Shown here one piece after another: positions 17,189-24,514 of a DNA stretch of 36,339 nt (position 1 is its first letter; each line of letters starts with the position of its first letter). The notes under the pieces are model-generated. The model did not search any database, was not told where the DNA came from, and saw only the letters and a program-made list of their open reading frames with translations. The DNA is taken from the NCBI GenBank assembly GCA_031266115.1, contig JAISBQ010000253.1, forward strand, positions 1-36,339, read 5' to 3'. A program made the translations under genes and the position numbers. This stretch comes from Bifidobacteriaceae bacterium (lineage in GTDB: Bacteria; Actinomycetota; Actinomycetes; Actinomycetales; WQXJ01).

Positions 17189-17248
17189 CCGAGTTTCGCC
17201 TTTCCGGGCCGAAACCGGCCGATCTGGCCCGCAAACCTGAAAAACTTG
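17189..17248. repeat. Palindromic intergenic element B (GCCGAGTT family), right arm decayed
   Basis: Left arm GCCGAGTTTCGCC and interior CCGGGCCGAAAC match elements C and D. The right end reads CAAACCTGAAAAACTTG instead of CTGAAACTCGGC, so pairing at the tip is lost. Confidence 0.6.
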
Positions 17249-17316
17249 ATGGTTTGGTGGAGTGCTGGGGGGATGCCCCTTGTTCGCCCGCGGCGCCGTG
17301 GTGTCCTCGGCGCTGG

Positions 17317-18504
17317 TCAGGGAAACGCGGTCGCCCCGCCGATCGAGGAAAACCAGGCGCCAATCCACCCCGATACCCAGGTTGCCGCCAGCAGCACCAT
17401 CGCGATGAACCATGGCCTTTGCGCGGCCAACGCGCGCGCCGGAGGAAACAGGAGAGGGAAGGCCGGCAGGATGAACCGTGGGAAGCAGACCCAGTAGGAG
17501 GCATTGGTCATCGCAAGCAGCACGATCCCGCAGGCGTAGGCGACGAGCGGCCATCGCATCCGCTGGGCGAAGCACGCGGCGAGGCAGATCAGCGCCCCGG
17601 CCACCGTGACCGCGACCACGGTCACGTTGAGGTAGTGGGGCTGCGCGAGCGCATCGGCGAGGCGGTGCACAAACTCGCTCAGCGGGTTCAGACGCGAGCC
17701 CCAACCGCTGCCCTGGACGTCGAGGTATCCCAGCGGCCGGCCCACCCGCCATCCGACCCACAGGACGAATCCGGTCCACCCCGCCGGCGCCATCACCATG
17801 CCGGCGGCGGCATGCAGGCGCTCGCGGCCCGGTGTCCGGCGCCGGACCAGGGCGATCGCGCAGGCGAGACCGACCACGATCCACAAGGCGATCCCCGTGG
17901 GCCGCGTCAGCCCGGCGACCAGGCTCGCGAGGCCGGCCCAGGCCCACTGTCGGCGCAACACACACCTCAGCGCGATGGCGGCGGGAAGAGTGAACAGCGA
18001 TTCGCTGAACCCGCCGGATTCCACGATCGCGATCGGCAACGCGCCCCATGCCATCGCCGCGACCACGGCCGCCCGCGCGGGCATGACCTCGCGGGCGACG
18101 GCGAAGATTGCCCATGCTGCCCCCATTCCGGCGAGCCACACGACCAGTACCGCCGCGGCAGGAACAGACATGGTCCCGGCCGGGATGATGGCCGCCACCA
18201 ACCGGATGGCCATGGGATAGACGGGGAAGAAGGCGAGGTTGACCTGGTGGTCCGCCGTCCACTCGTCGTAGCCGCGTTCGGCGATGGTGGCGTTCCAACT
18301 CGTGTCCCCGAACAACGCGAGCTGGTGCAGCGGATGGATGGTCGATTCGTCCGGCAGCCCCCACCAATAGACCGCGAGCGCCACCAGCCGCAGAGCCAGC
18401 CACCCGGCTACGGCCACACCGCCAGGACGATGCCGGGCCACGCTCCAGATTCGGCGCACCCACCCGGCGAAAGCACCCGCGGCGGCGTCTGCGGCGGCGT
18501 CCAT
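17317..18504 (-). CDS. PIG-V-like polytopic membrane mannosyltransferase
   Basis: ATG 18504 (395 aa) is chosen because the 32 in-frame residues before it are Arg-rich shadow. The protein is almost wholly hydrophobic with about eight to ten membrane helices. The first large loop has DTSWNATIAERGYD followed by VNLAFFPVYPMAIRLV. This Phe-Phe-Pro-x-Tyr-Pro loop is typical of PIG-V and other GT-C mannosyltransferases that use polyprenyl-phosphate-mannose on the outer face. Later come SLFTLPAAIAL, GLTRPTGIALW and CFPRFILPAFPLLFPP. The DPM1-like gene at 13056-14054 could supply the lipid-linked donor. The natural acceptor, glycan or protein, is unknown. Reading direction continues toward the TagF-like pair, but a 690-nt repeat-rich gap separates them. 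Confidence 0.82.
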   Translation of the reverse strand: MDAAADAAAGAFAGWVRRIWSVARHRPGGVAVAGWLALRLVALAVYWWGLPDESTIHPLHQLALFGDTSWNATIAERGYDEWTADHQVNLAFFPVYPMAIRLVAAIIPAGTMSVPAAAVLVVWLAGMGAAWAIFAVAREVMPARAAVVAAMAWGALPIAIVESGGFSESLFTLPAAIALRCVLRRQWAWAGLASLVAGLTRPTGIALWIVVGLACAIALVRRRTPGRERLHAAAGMVMAPAGWTGFVLWVGWRVGRPLGYLDVQGSGWGSRLNPLSEFVHRLADALAQPHYLNVTVVAVTVAGALICLAACFAQRMRWPLVAYACGIVLLAMTNASYWVCFPRFILPAFPLLFPPARALAAQRPWFIAMVLLAATWVSGWIGAWFSSIGGATAFP

Positions 18505-18664
18505 ACCCGTGCCCCCATCTCGGGGTATCCACAGGTGTCGCGCCCCACGCCGGCGCCGGGAGCGCTGAAGGACGTCATGCTCCGTCGGCACGGCGCCCAT
18601 TGTACGGTCCCACCCGCCGACGCCTGCGCTGTTCAGCGGTTCCGTCGGGCGAACGCCGGAGTAC

Positions 18665-18670
18665 TAGATT
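18665..18670 (+). promoter_or_regulatory. -10 box of a leaderless promoter for the alpha/beta hydrolase
   Basis: TAGATT, six bases, then GTG 18677. The spacing fits a transcript beginning at the start codon, and no Shine-Dalgarno sequence is present. Confidence 0.5.
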
Positions 18671-18676
18671 GACCCG

Positions 18677-19633
18677 GTGACCCAACCGACCCCTGACCCA
18701 GCCGGCACCCCCGACCCCATGGCCGCCCCGTCCACGCCGTCCAGCCCCGACCGCCCCGGCCGTCAACCTGGTGGGAACCAACCGAACGCCCTCATGAAGT
18801 CCCTCATCAAGGCCGGGTTCATTGGCGGCGGCTACCTCACTCCTCGCCTCGCCGCGAAGACCGGTGCCGCCCTGTGGTGCCGCCTCCCACGCAACCAGGC
18901 CCGACGCAAGGACAACCGGCCTCATCCCGGCGAGATGGCGCGCATCGCCGTCGACGACACCCACCACCTCACTGTCGAATCGTGGGGGCCTGCCGACGCT
19001 CCCGTGGTCTACCTCGTCCACGGGTGGGGCGGGTGGCGGGGACAGGTCGCATCGTTCGTGCCGCCTCTCGTCGAAGCGGGGCTGCGCGCCGTGGCATTCG
19101 ATTGCCTGTCCCATGGCGATTCGGATCCCGGCGAGCACGGTGCGGGCTATTCCTCAGGCGGCGAGATGATCCGCTCACTGAAGGCGGTGGCCGCCATCGT
19201 CGGTCCGGCGCGTGGCGTGATTGCCCACTCGCTGGGATGCGGCGCGACGGCCAGGTCCATCCTCGAATCGGGTCTGAGCGCTGAGCGCCTCGCCTTCATC
19301 GCCCCCAACCCCGACATGGGCGCCATCGCCGCCGATTTCGGACGGTCACTCGGGTTCCCCCCGCGGACAATTCGCCTGATGATCCACGCGATGGAACGCT
19401 GGGCCCATCGCACCGTGGCCGATTTCGACATCGCCGCCATGGGAGCCACAGGCGCGTTGCCACCGGCGCTGGTGGTCCACGATCGCGCCGACAAGGAAGT
19501 CCCGTTCGCGACGGCGACGGACATCGAGGCGCGCTGGCCGGGCTCACGCCTCATGCCTACGCAAGGGTACGGTCACCATCGCATCCTCATCGCTCCGGAG
19601 GTGATCCGGGCCGCCACGGCGCATATGGGATGA
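18677..19633 (+). CDS. Alpha/beta hydrolase
   Basis: The GTG start follows a TANNNT box by six bases, giving 318 aa. The first ~38 residues are Pro/Ser/Thr-rich and probably disordered. The fold begins near residue 97 and shows VYLVHGWGGWRGQ (111-123, the oxyanion HGW motif), the nucleophile elbow AHSLGCG with Ser185, an acidic candidate at Asp269 or Asp272 (VVHDRADKEVPF) and the catalytic His within YGHHRI (299-303). These complete a Ser-His-Asp triad. Substrate is not predictable: carboxylesters, lipids or thioesters are all possible. No signal peptide is obvious, so it is likely cytoplasmic. The next gene, an aldo/keto reductase on the same strand, starts 73 nt later with its own promoter-like box. 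Confidence 0.85.
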   Translation: MTQPTPDPAGTPDPMAAPSTPSSPDRPGRQPGGNQPNALMKSLIKAGFIGGGYLTPRLAAKTGAALWCRLPRNQARRKDNRPHPGEMARIAVDDTHHLTVESWGPADAPVVYLVHGWGGWRGQVASFVPPLVEAGLRAVAFDCLSHGDSDPGEHGAGYSSGGEMIRSLKAVAAIVGPARGVIAHSLGCGATARSILESGLSAERLAFIAPNPDMGAIAADFGRSLGFPPRTIRLMIHAMERWAHRTVADFDIAAMGATGALPPALVVHDRADKEVPFATATDIEARWPGSRLMPTQGYGHHRILIAPEVIRAATAHMG

Positions 19634-19692
19634 GACGTGCACCGACGATGGCGATCCCGGCCATGGTCACGGCGACGTCGCCCGCGCGCGTC

Positions 19693-19698
19693 TAGGGT
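19693..19698 (+). promoter_or_regulatory. Candidate -10 box for the aldo/keto reductase
   Basis: TAGGGT is followed eight bases later by ATG 19707. A GGAGG between them is only two bases from the ATG, too close for normal ribosome binding, so a leaderless start is plausible. Confidence 0.35.
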
Positions 19699-19706
19699 TG
19701 GAGGCC

Positions 19707-20711
19707 ATGGAACAGCGCACCTTAGGCAAGACCGGCGTCGACGTGTCCGTCATCGGACTCGGTACCTGGCAATTCGGACCGACATGGCGAGATCTCAGCG
19801 ACACGGAGGCGATGGCGATCCTGGCGACCGCCGCCGACGCCGGCGTCACCGTGTTCGATACGGCCGACGTGTACGGCGACGGCCGAAGCGAGGCGTTGAT
19901 CGGGCGTTTCCTTGCGGAGCACGGCACCGACTACCCCGCCGGGATCACGGTGTTGACCAAGATGGGGCGCCGTGCCAACCCCCACGTGGCCGCAGCCTAC
20001 AACGAGGCCAACTTCCGCGCCTGGCTGGACCGATCGCGCGCCAACCTGCAGGTGGACACGATCCCACTGGTCCAACTGCACTGCCCACCCACCTCCGTCT
20101 ACTCCCGCCCGGACGTCTTCGACGCTCTCGACGCCATCCAGGCAGACGGCATCATTGCCCACTACGGCGTATCGGTGGAGACAGCCGGCGAGGCGATGAC
20201 CGCCATCGGCCATCCCGGTGTGGCGAGTGTCCAGATCATCCTCAACGTCCTGCGCCGCAAACCCCTGGAACGGGTGCTGCCAGCGGCGGCCGCCGCGGGG
20301 GTGGGCATCATCGCGCGGGTGCCGCTCGCATCAGGCCTGCTGACCGGCAAGTTCACCAAGGACACGGTGTTCGCACCCACCGATCATCGGACGTTCAACC
20401 GGCACGGGGAGGCTTTCGATCAGGGAGAGACGTTCTCCGGCGTCCCCTACGAAGCTGGCCTCGAGGCGGCGGCTCAGGTCGAGGCGATCGCCCACACTCT
20501 GCCGGATGCGCCATCGGCCTCCCAACTCGCCCTGCGCTGGGTTCTCGATCAGCCGGGCGTGAGCACCGTCATCCCAGGCGCGTCATCGACCAGCCACGTC
20601 CGCTCCAACGTGGTCGCCGCAGGGTTGCCGCGGCTGTCGGGCGCCACGCTCGACGCTCTGCAGGCCGTCTACGATTCCACCGTGCGCGCCGCGGTCCACC
20701 ACCGCTGGTGA
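19707..20711 (+). CDS. Aldo/keto reductase
   Basis: ATG 19707 (334 aa) is preferred to the in-frame TTG 19698. The N-terminus MEQRTLGKTGVDVSVIGLG is the standard opening of the family. The active site is readable: Asp in FDTADVYGDGRSE with the catalytic Tyr two residues on, Lys in LTKMGRR, and His in VQLHCPP. The C-terminal part ends with VSTVIPGASSTSHVRSN, the NADPH 2'-phosphate-binding loop. It should reduce an aldehyde or ketone with NADPH in the cytoplasm, class AKR11/AKR12-like by general look, though the subgroup is not certain. The SDR gene begins 25 nt downstream with a good ribosome site, so the two are probably co-transcribed and may act on related sugar or carbonyl substrates. Confidence 0.9.
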   Translation: MEQRTLGKTGVDVSVIGLGTWQFGPTWRDLSDTEAMAILATAADAGVTVFDTADVYGDGRSEALIGRFLAEHGTDYPAGITVLTKMGRRANPHVAAAYNEANFRAWLDRSRANLQVDTIPLVQLHCPPTSVYSRPDVFDALDAIQADGIIAHYGVSVETAGEAMTAIGHPGVASVQIILNVLRRKPLERVLPAAAAAGVGIIARVPLASGLLTGKFTKDTVFAPTDHRTFNRHGEAFDQGETFSGVPYEAGLEAAAQVEAIAHTLPDAPSASQLALRWVLDQPGVSTVIPGASSTSHVRSNVVAAGLPRLSGATLDALQAVYDSTVRAAVHHRW

Positions 20712-20736
20712 TGCCGGACCACTCGAAAGGAAACCC

Positions 20737-21723
20737 ATGTCCCTGACCATCCTGTTCATCGGCGGCACCGGCACCATTTCCCATGCCTGTGTCCGGCGGG
20801 CGTTGACCACCGGGCACCGCGTGACCGTCCTCAACCGTGGCCAATCGGCGCTGCGCCCTCTGCCCCCGGACGTGGAACTCGTGACCGCGGACATTCGCGG
20901 CGACGATGTCGCATCAACTCTCGCGGGCCGCACGTTCGACGTGGTGTGCGACTTCCTCAGCTACACACCGGATCATCTGGCCCGCGGTGTCAGCCAGTGG
21001 CGCGGACGCACCGGCCAATATGTGTTCATCTCCTCGGCCTCGGCCTACTCCAAGCCGGTCGCGCGCCTGCCCATCGTGGAGTCCACACCCTTGGTGAACC
21101 CGTTCTGGCAGTATTCGCGTGACAAGGCGGCATGCGAGGACCTGCTGATGGGGCTGATCCGCTCGGAGGGTTTCCCGGCCACCATCGTTCGCCCTTCCCA
21201 CACGTACGACGGCGGGATGACGTTGACCGCCGGAGGATGGACCGACATCGACCGCATGCGTCGCGGCGCGCCCGTCATCGTGCTCGGCGATGGGACGAGC
21301 CTGTGGACGCTCACGCATGCGAGCGACTTCGCGGCGTGGTTTGTGCCGCTGCTGGGGGATCGGCGTGCCGTAGGGGACGTCTTCCACATCACCGGCGATG
21401 AAGTGTTGCCGTGGGATGCCATCTACACCGAGTTGGCGCATGCCGCCGGGGTGCACTCGCCGCACCTGGTCCACGTGGCCTCGGCCACCATCGCTCGCGC
21501 ACTTCCTGAACTCGGCCCGGACCTGTTGGGCGACAAGGCGCATTCGGTGATCTTCGACAACACGAAGGTCCGTTCCATCGCCACCGGCCACGCCCAGAAG
21601 GTGCCGTTCTGGCAGGGGGCTCGCGAGATTGTCGCCTTCCACGACGCCCACCCGGGCCTCCAGGTGGTGGACCCGGTCGCCGACCGGGCATTCGACGCCC
21701 TCGCCGAAGCGGCACTGGGCTGA
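20737..21723 (+). CDS. NAD-dependent epimerase/dehydratase (extended SDR)
   Basis: ATG 20737 has AAAGGAAA upstream and lies 25 nt after the aldo/keto reductase stop. The 328-aa protein starts LTILFIGGTGTIS, a GGTGxI variant of the SDR nucleotide motif, and has VTADIRGDD (adenine-ring Asp), VFISSASAY and the catalytic YSRDK (YxxxK). The later VRPSHTYDGG and VLGDGTSLWTLTHASDFA match atypical extended SDRs of the chloroplast-CSP41/mRNA-binding-like or sugar-epimerase type. It probably acts on a nucleotide-sugar or a related metabolite with NAD(P). Its pairing with an aldo/keto reductase suggests a small carbohydrate or carbonyl pathway. The exact substrate cannot be read from sequence. It converges with the VapC gene 24 nt downstream. 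Confidence 0.88.
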   Translation: MSLTILFIGGTGTISHACVRRALTTGHRVTVLNRGQSALRPLPPDVELVTADIRGDDVASTLAGRTFDVVCDFLSYTPDHLARGVSQWRGRTGQYVFISSASAYSKPVARLPIVESTPLVNPFWQYSRDKAACEDLLMGLIRSEGFPATIVRPSHTYDGGMTLTAGGWTDIDRMRRGAPVIVLGDGTSLWTLTHASDFAAWFVPLLGDRRAVGDVFHITGDEVLPWDAIYTELAHAAGVHSPHLVHVASATIARALPELGPDLLGDKAHSVIFDNTKVRSIATGHAQKVPFWQGAREIVAFHDAHPGLQVVDPVADRAFDALAEAALG

Positions 21724-21747
21724 TCCCTTGCACCGTCGGGTGGCGCC

Positions 21748-22146
21748 CTAGGCCCCAGCTCCCAGCACGGGCAGCCCAAGGAGCAGGGCCGCCTCAGCCA
21801 TTCGTTCGTCGAAAGTCACCACAGCTTCGAGATCGTCACCGAGCGTCAGCGCGCTCGCCACATGAATCGCATCCAAGCTCCGCGGTATCGCCGGGTCCAG
21901 GTCTGCTGCCCTGTCGAGGACAGCGAGGTCCACGACAATCAGATCGAGAGATTCAAGAAGCTGTCGCGCGCGAACCTTGGTGGCGAGCGGCTGCGTCCGA
22001 ACCGCTCGCAACAGCTCAGTCCAGGCGATGGCGCTCGATGTGGGGCGCTCGCGCATGTGGGCCCAGATTGCCCGCGCACTGTCGCTTCCAGGTTCCATGA
22101 CGAGAACCTTCACCAACGCGGACGTGTCGACGTAGCACGTCATCAT
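21748..22146 (-). CDS. VapC-type PIN-domain toxin (pair 1)
   Basis: ATG 22146 overlaps the antitoxin stop as TAATG, with GGAGAGGTGG just upstream; ATG 22143 and GTG 22152 are alternatives. The 132-aa protein has the PIN acidic set: Asp in YVDTSALVK, Glu in AWTELLRAV, and Asp residues in SLDAIHVASAL and TFDERM. These coordinate metal for site-specific RNA cleavage in VapC RNases. Translational coupling to the upstream Phd-like protein makes a standard type II module in which the antitoxin binds the toxin and the promoter. The RNA target, commonly a tRNA or 23S rRNA site in this family, is unknown. Confidence 0.9.
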   Translation of the reverse strand: MMTCYVDTSALVKVLVMEPGSDSARAIWAHMRERPTSSAIAWTELLRAVRTQPLATKVRARQLLESLDLIVVDLAVLDRAADLDPAIPRSLDAIHVASALTLGDDLEAVVTFDERMAEAALLLGLPVLGAGA

Positions 22147-22421
22147 TACCACCTCTCCGCATCACGCATCTCGGCAAGAACCTCACTGGGAGATGGCTGA
22201 CCCTCGCCAAGTTCCTCTGGCGGACCGAAATCGCGATGGTCGCGCGACGCGGGGCGCAGACGCCCAGCGGCGACCATCCGTTCGCGGCGCGTCGCGGGAA
22301 GGGGGATGATCTGGGCGACTTCAGCGCCCCTGTCTGTGATGATGACTTCTTCGCCCCTTCTCGCCGCTGCTATCGCACCGGCTGGATTCTGACGCAGTTC
22401 ACGGATCCCGACTGACCTCAT
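22146..22421 (-). CDS. Phd/YefM-family antitoxin (pair 1)
   Basis: The 91-aa protein starts at ATG 22421, seven bases after a TACAAT -10 box, so it is probably leaderless. MRSVGIRELRQNPAGAIAAA followed by GEEVIITDRGAEVAQIIPLP is the classic Phd/YefM DNA-binding fold. The rest, RRERMVAAGRLRPAS onward, is the flexible toxin-binding tail, acidic near its end. It should neutralise the VapC encoded directly after it, with which it shares one base, and repress its own promoter. The palindrome CTACATTGTAG over the -10 is the likely operator. Confidence 0.9.
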   Translation of the reverse strand: MRSVGIRELRQNPAGAIAAARRGEEVIITDRGAEVAQIIPLPATRRERMVAAGRLRPASRDHRDFGPPEELGEGQPSPSEVLAEMRDAERW

Positions 22422-22424
22422 GAT

Positions 22425-22435
22425 CTACATTGTAG
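22425..22435 (-). promoter_or_regulatory. Promoter -10 with overlapping palindromic operator for toxin-antitoxin pair 1
   Basis: CTACATTGTAG is an 11-bp palindrome. On the minus strand it contains TACAAT (22434-22429), which is seven bases from ATG 22421. A repressor bound here would cover the -10 box, as expected for autoregulation by a Phd-type antitoxin. Confidence 0.6.
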
Positions 22436-22538
22436 GTCACTCACGCCGCCATGGCCACGCTCCCCCGGAGGGCCACGCCCTGCCGCGCCTCGGCGACCCA
22501 TGCCGTCCCCGAGACCCTGTGGCCTGCCCAGACAGAGC

Positions 22539-22599
22539 GCCGAGTTTCACCTTTCCGGGCTGAATCGGGTGTCTTTGCCCCTCAAACCTGAAACTCGGC
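22539..22599. repeat. Palindromic intergenic element C (GCCGAGTT family)
   Basis: The best-kept copy. It opens GCCGAGTTTCACC, continues CCGGGC, and closes with GCCCCTCAAACC then TGAAACTCGGC. The tips GCCGAGTTTCA and TGAAACTCGGC pair perfectly. Confidence 0.75.
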
Positions 22600-22621
22600 G
22601 ACCCGAGCGCCCGGCCAGAAC

Positions 22622-22682
22622 GTCGAGTTTCAGGTTTGGGGGCCAGATTGGCCCGTTTTGGCCCGCGAAGGTGAAACTCGGC
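22622..22682. repeat. Palindromic intergenic element D (GCCGAGTT family), opposite orientation to C
   Basis: Reads GTCGAGTTTCAGG...GGTGAAACTCGGC, which is the reverse complement of the C layout. It lies 22 nt from C, so the two form a larger head-to-head pair like the inverted REP pairs in BIMEs. Confidence 0.75.
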
Positions 22683-22765
22683 GGACTGGTGGGTCCGTAC
22701 TCTGCCTGGATCTCTCCGGTCGGCGCGGCATCGTGCCGCGTCGCGGGGGCGATTGCGGTGTTAGG

Positions 22766-23611
22766 TCAACGGAAACCCGTGATGAGGATTGAGCGGACGA
22801 TGTGCTTTTGCGTGAGGACAAACAGGGTCACAATCGGTGCCATCGCGATGACGGCCGCGGCGGTGACGAGGGTCCAGTGGCTGTTGTATTGTCCTTGGAG
22901 TGCCGCCGTCGCGACGGTGAGGACCTGCCACTGTGTGCCAGACGTCACAATCCGTGGCCACATGAACGAGTTCCATTGCGAAACCACGGTGATGAGGGTG
23001 AGCGTGACGATGATCGGCCGGCTGAGGGGGATGACGATCTCGACCAACATGTCCAGAGTTGACACCCCATCCAGCCGAGCAGCATCGACCACTTCTTGAG
23101 GGATAGCCCGGAAACGCTCCCTCAACAAGAAGATCGCATAGGGCGAGCCGAAGCACAGGGGCAGCACCAGACCCCAGAACGTGTCGCGCAGGCCGAATTG
23201 GACCATCATGAGGTATAGCGGCACCACGGTGACCGCTTGAGGGATCATCAGTGTCGAGAGGTAGACCCAAAACAGGGGTTCACGTCCGGGGAATGTCAAC
23301 CGCGCAAAGGCAAAGGCAGCCAGGATAGAGAACGTCACCTGGGTCAGCACCACGAATGCGGTCACCGCCGCGGTCACCCAAATCGAGTGGGTGAGATTGT
23401 GGGAACCGCCGAGCAGTTCGGCGAAGTTGACCGTAGAAGGCGGCTGGGGAGGCGCCAGCGCCGAGTGGGAGGCAAAGTCGCTAGGCGTCTTGATGGCCGT
23501 GGAGACTGTCAGGAGCAGAGGGCCGATGGCGGCCAGTGCCCCTGCCACAAGCAGGGCGTAGACCCCGGCGGCGCGCGCCGGTGTGGCGACGCGCTCACGT
23601 AGAGAGGTCAT
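22766..23611 (-). CDS. Carbohydrate ABC transporter permease, MalG/UgpE type
   Basis: ATG 23611 (281 aa) begins MTSLRERVATPARAAGVYAL. The longer open frame upstream lies inside the other permease gene and encodes no hydrophobic start. Six membrane helices are expected; the first is VYALLVAGALAAIGPLLLTV. The cytoplasmic EAA loop is AIPQEVVDAARLDGVSTLDML followed by VEIVIPLSRP, the site where the ATPase docks. It overlaps the first permease by 17 nt and is the last gene of the importer operon. No ATPase gene is in the window, so a shared MsiK/MalK-type ATPase encoded elsewhere is likely, as in many actinobacterial sugar importers. Confidence 0.92.
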   Translation of the reverse strand: MTSLRERVATPARAAGVYALLVAGALAAIGPLLLTVSTAIKTPSDFASHSALAPPQPPSTVNFAELLGGSHNLTHSIWVTAAVTAFVVLTQVTFSILAAFAFARLTFPGREPLFWVYLSTLMIPQAVTVVPLYLMMVQFGLRDTFWGLVLPLCFGSPYAIFLLRERFRAIPQEVVDAARLDGVSTLDMLVEIVIPLSRPIIVTLTLITVVSQWNSFMWPRIVTSGTQWQVLTVATAALQGQYNSHWTLVTAAAVIAMAPIVTLFVLTQKHIVRSILITGFR

Positions 23612-24485
23612 AGGTGGTCCTCTTGTCGAAATACAGTTTCTGGAGTAGCGCCATCGCTGCGAGCAAGATAAACACCACCAGGGCCATCGCTGCGGCCGAG
23701 CCGAATTCGTGATTTTGGAACGCCTCGTAGTAGATGCGTGCACCCACCACATCTGTGGCATACAGCGGTCCGCCGCCAGTCAGGACATAGACCGTATCGA
23801 AGGTCTGCGCCGCCGTGATCGCCGTGGTCAGCAGGACAAAGAACAAGGTTGGCCGCAAGAGCGGCACCGTGATGGTCCAGAAGATGCGCAATCGCCCAGC
23901 GCCGTCGAGCTGGGCCGCCTCGGTGATGGTCTCGGGGATGGCACCGAGGCCTGATAGGAAAAACAGAGTCACATATCCCACCTGCGACCAGACAGAGACC
24001 AACGCCACGGAAGGCAACGCGAGCGCCTGATCGGAGAGCCATTCAATCCGGTGACCGATCAGCGTATTCAACGCTCCGTGCGAGGGGGCCAGCACCCACG
24101 TCCACATGACGCCGACAGCGATCGGGGCGCACACCCACGGCAGGACGTAGAGGGTGCGAAAGAAGCCAGAACCGGGGAGCCGACGGTGCAGGAGGTTCGC
24201 GAAAAACAGCCCCAGCGCGGTTTGAGTAGGGATGACAATGAGCACGAAGGCGCCGGTGACGAGCAGTGAATTCGCGAAGCGGCCGTTCGTCATGATGCCG
24301 ACCCAGTTCGCTAGACCGACAAAGCGCGGCGGGGAGATGAGGTTCCAGCGGTAGAACGAAAGCCAGACGACGATGGCGATCGGCACGAGCATGAACAGGA
24401 CCACGCCAATCAGGCTCGGGGTGAGCAACGCCCACGCCGTCAAAGCCTCGCCGGCCTTGCGTCGCGTACGCCCGAGTGATCGCAT
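23595..24485 (-). CDS. Carbohydrate ABC transporter permease, MalF/UgpA type
   Basis: 296 aa from ATG 24485, which follows the binding-protein stop by 29 nt. The opening helix ALLTPSLIGVVLFMLVPIAI and the pattern of about six helices fit CUT1-family permeases. The EAA loop is IPETITEAAQLDGAGRLRIF followed by WTITVPLLRP. Together with the MalG-like partner it forms the membrane channel for an oligosaccharide or polyol delivered by the upstream binding protein. Length and motifs are normal. Confidence 0.92.
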   Translation of the reverse strand: MRSLGRTRRKAGEALTAWALLTPSLIGVVLFMLVPIAIVVWLSFYRWNLISPPRFVGLANWVGIMTNGRFANSLLVTGAFVLIVIPTQTALGLFFANLLHRRLPGSGFFRTLYVLPWVCAPIAVGVMWTWVLAPSHGALNTLIGHRIEWLSDQALALPSVALVSVWSQVGYVTLFFLSGLGAIPETITEAAQLDGAGRLRIFWTITVPLLRPTLFFVLLTTAITAAQTFDTVYVLTGGGPLYATDVVGARIYYEAFQNHEFGSAAAMALVVFILLAAMALLQKLYFDKRTTYDLST

Positions 24486-24514
24486 AGCGGCTGGGGATGT
24501 CCCGGCGTCCTCGC

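Larger units (their letters stand above)
16627..17316. other. Repeat-rich intergenic region
   Basis: About 690 nt without a credible gene, between the TagF-like promoter and the 3' end of the PIG-V-like gene. It holds palindromic elements A and B and the four-copy GAATACCAGG array. Long plus-strand frames run across it but have no ribosome site or domain and continue antisense into the mannosyltransferase gene. Confidence 0.6.
22436..22765. other. Intergenic region with paired palindromic elements
   Basis: About 330 nt between the antitoxin promoter and the 3' end of the ABC permease. Elements C and D fill 22539-22682. I see no gene and no recognisable regulatory RNA in the remainder. Confidence 0.6.

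Noticed and set aside
16807-18672. 621-codon plus-strand frame across the repeat region and the PIG-V-like gene
   Set aside because: It is antisense to a clear multi-helix membrane protein, has no ribosome site, and encodes Arg/Pro/His-rich low-complexity sequence typical of GC-rich shadows.
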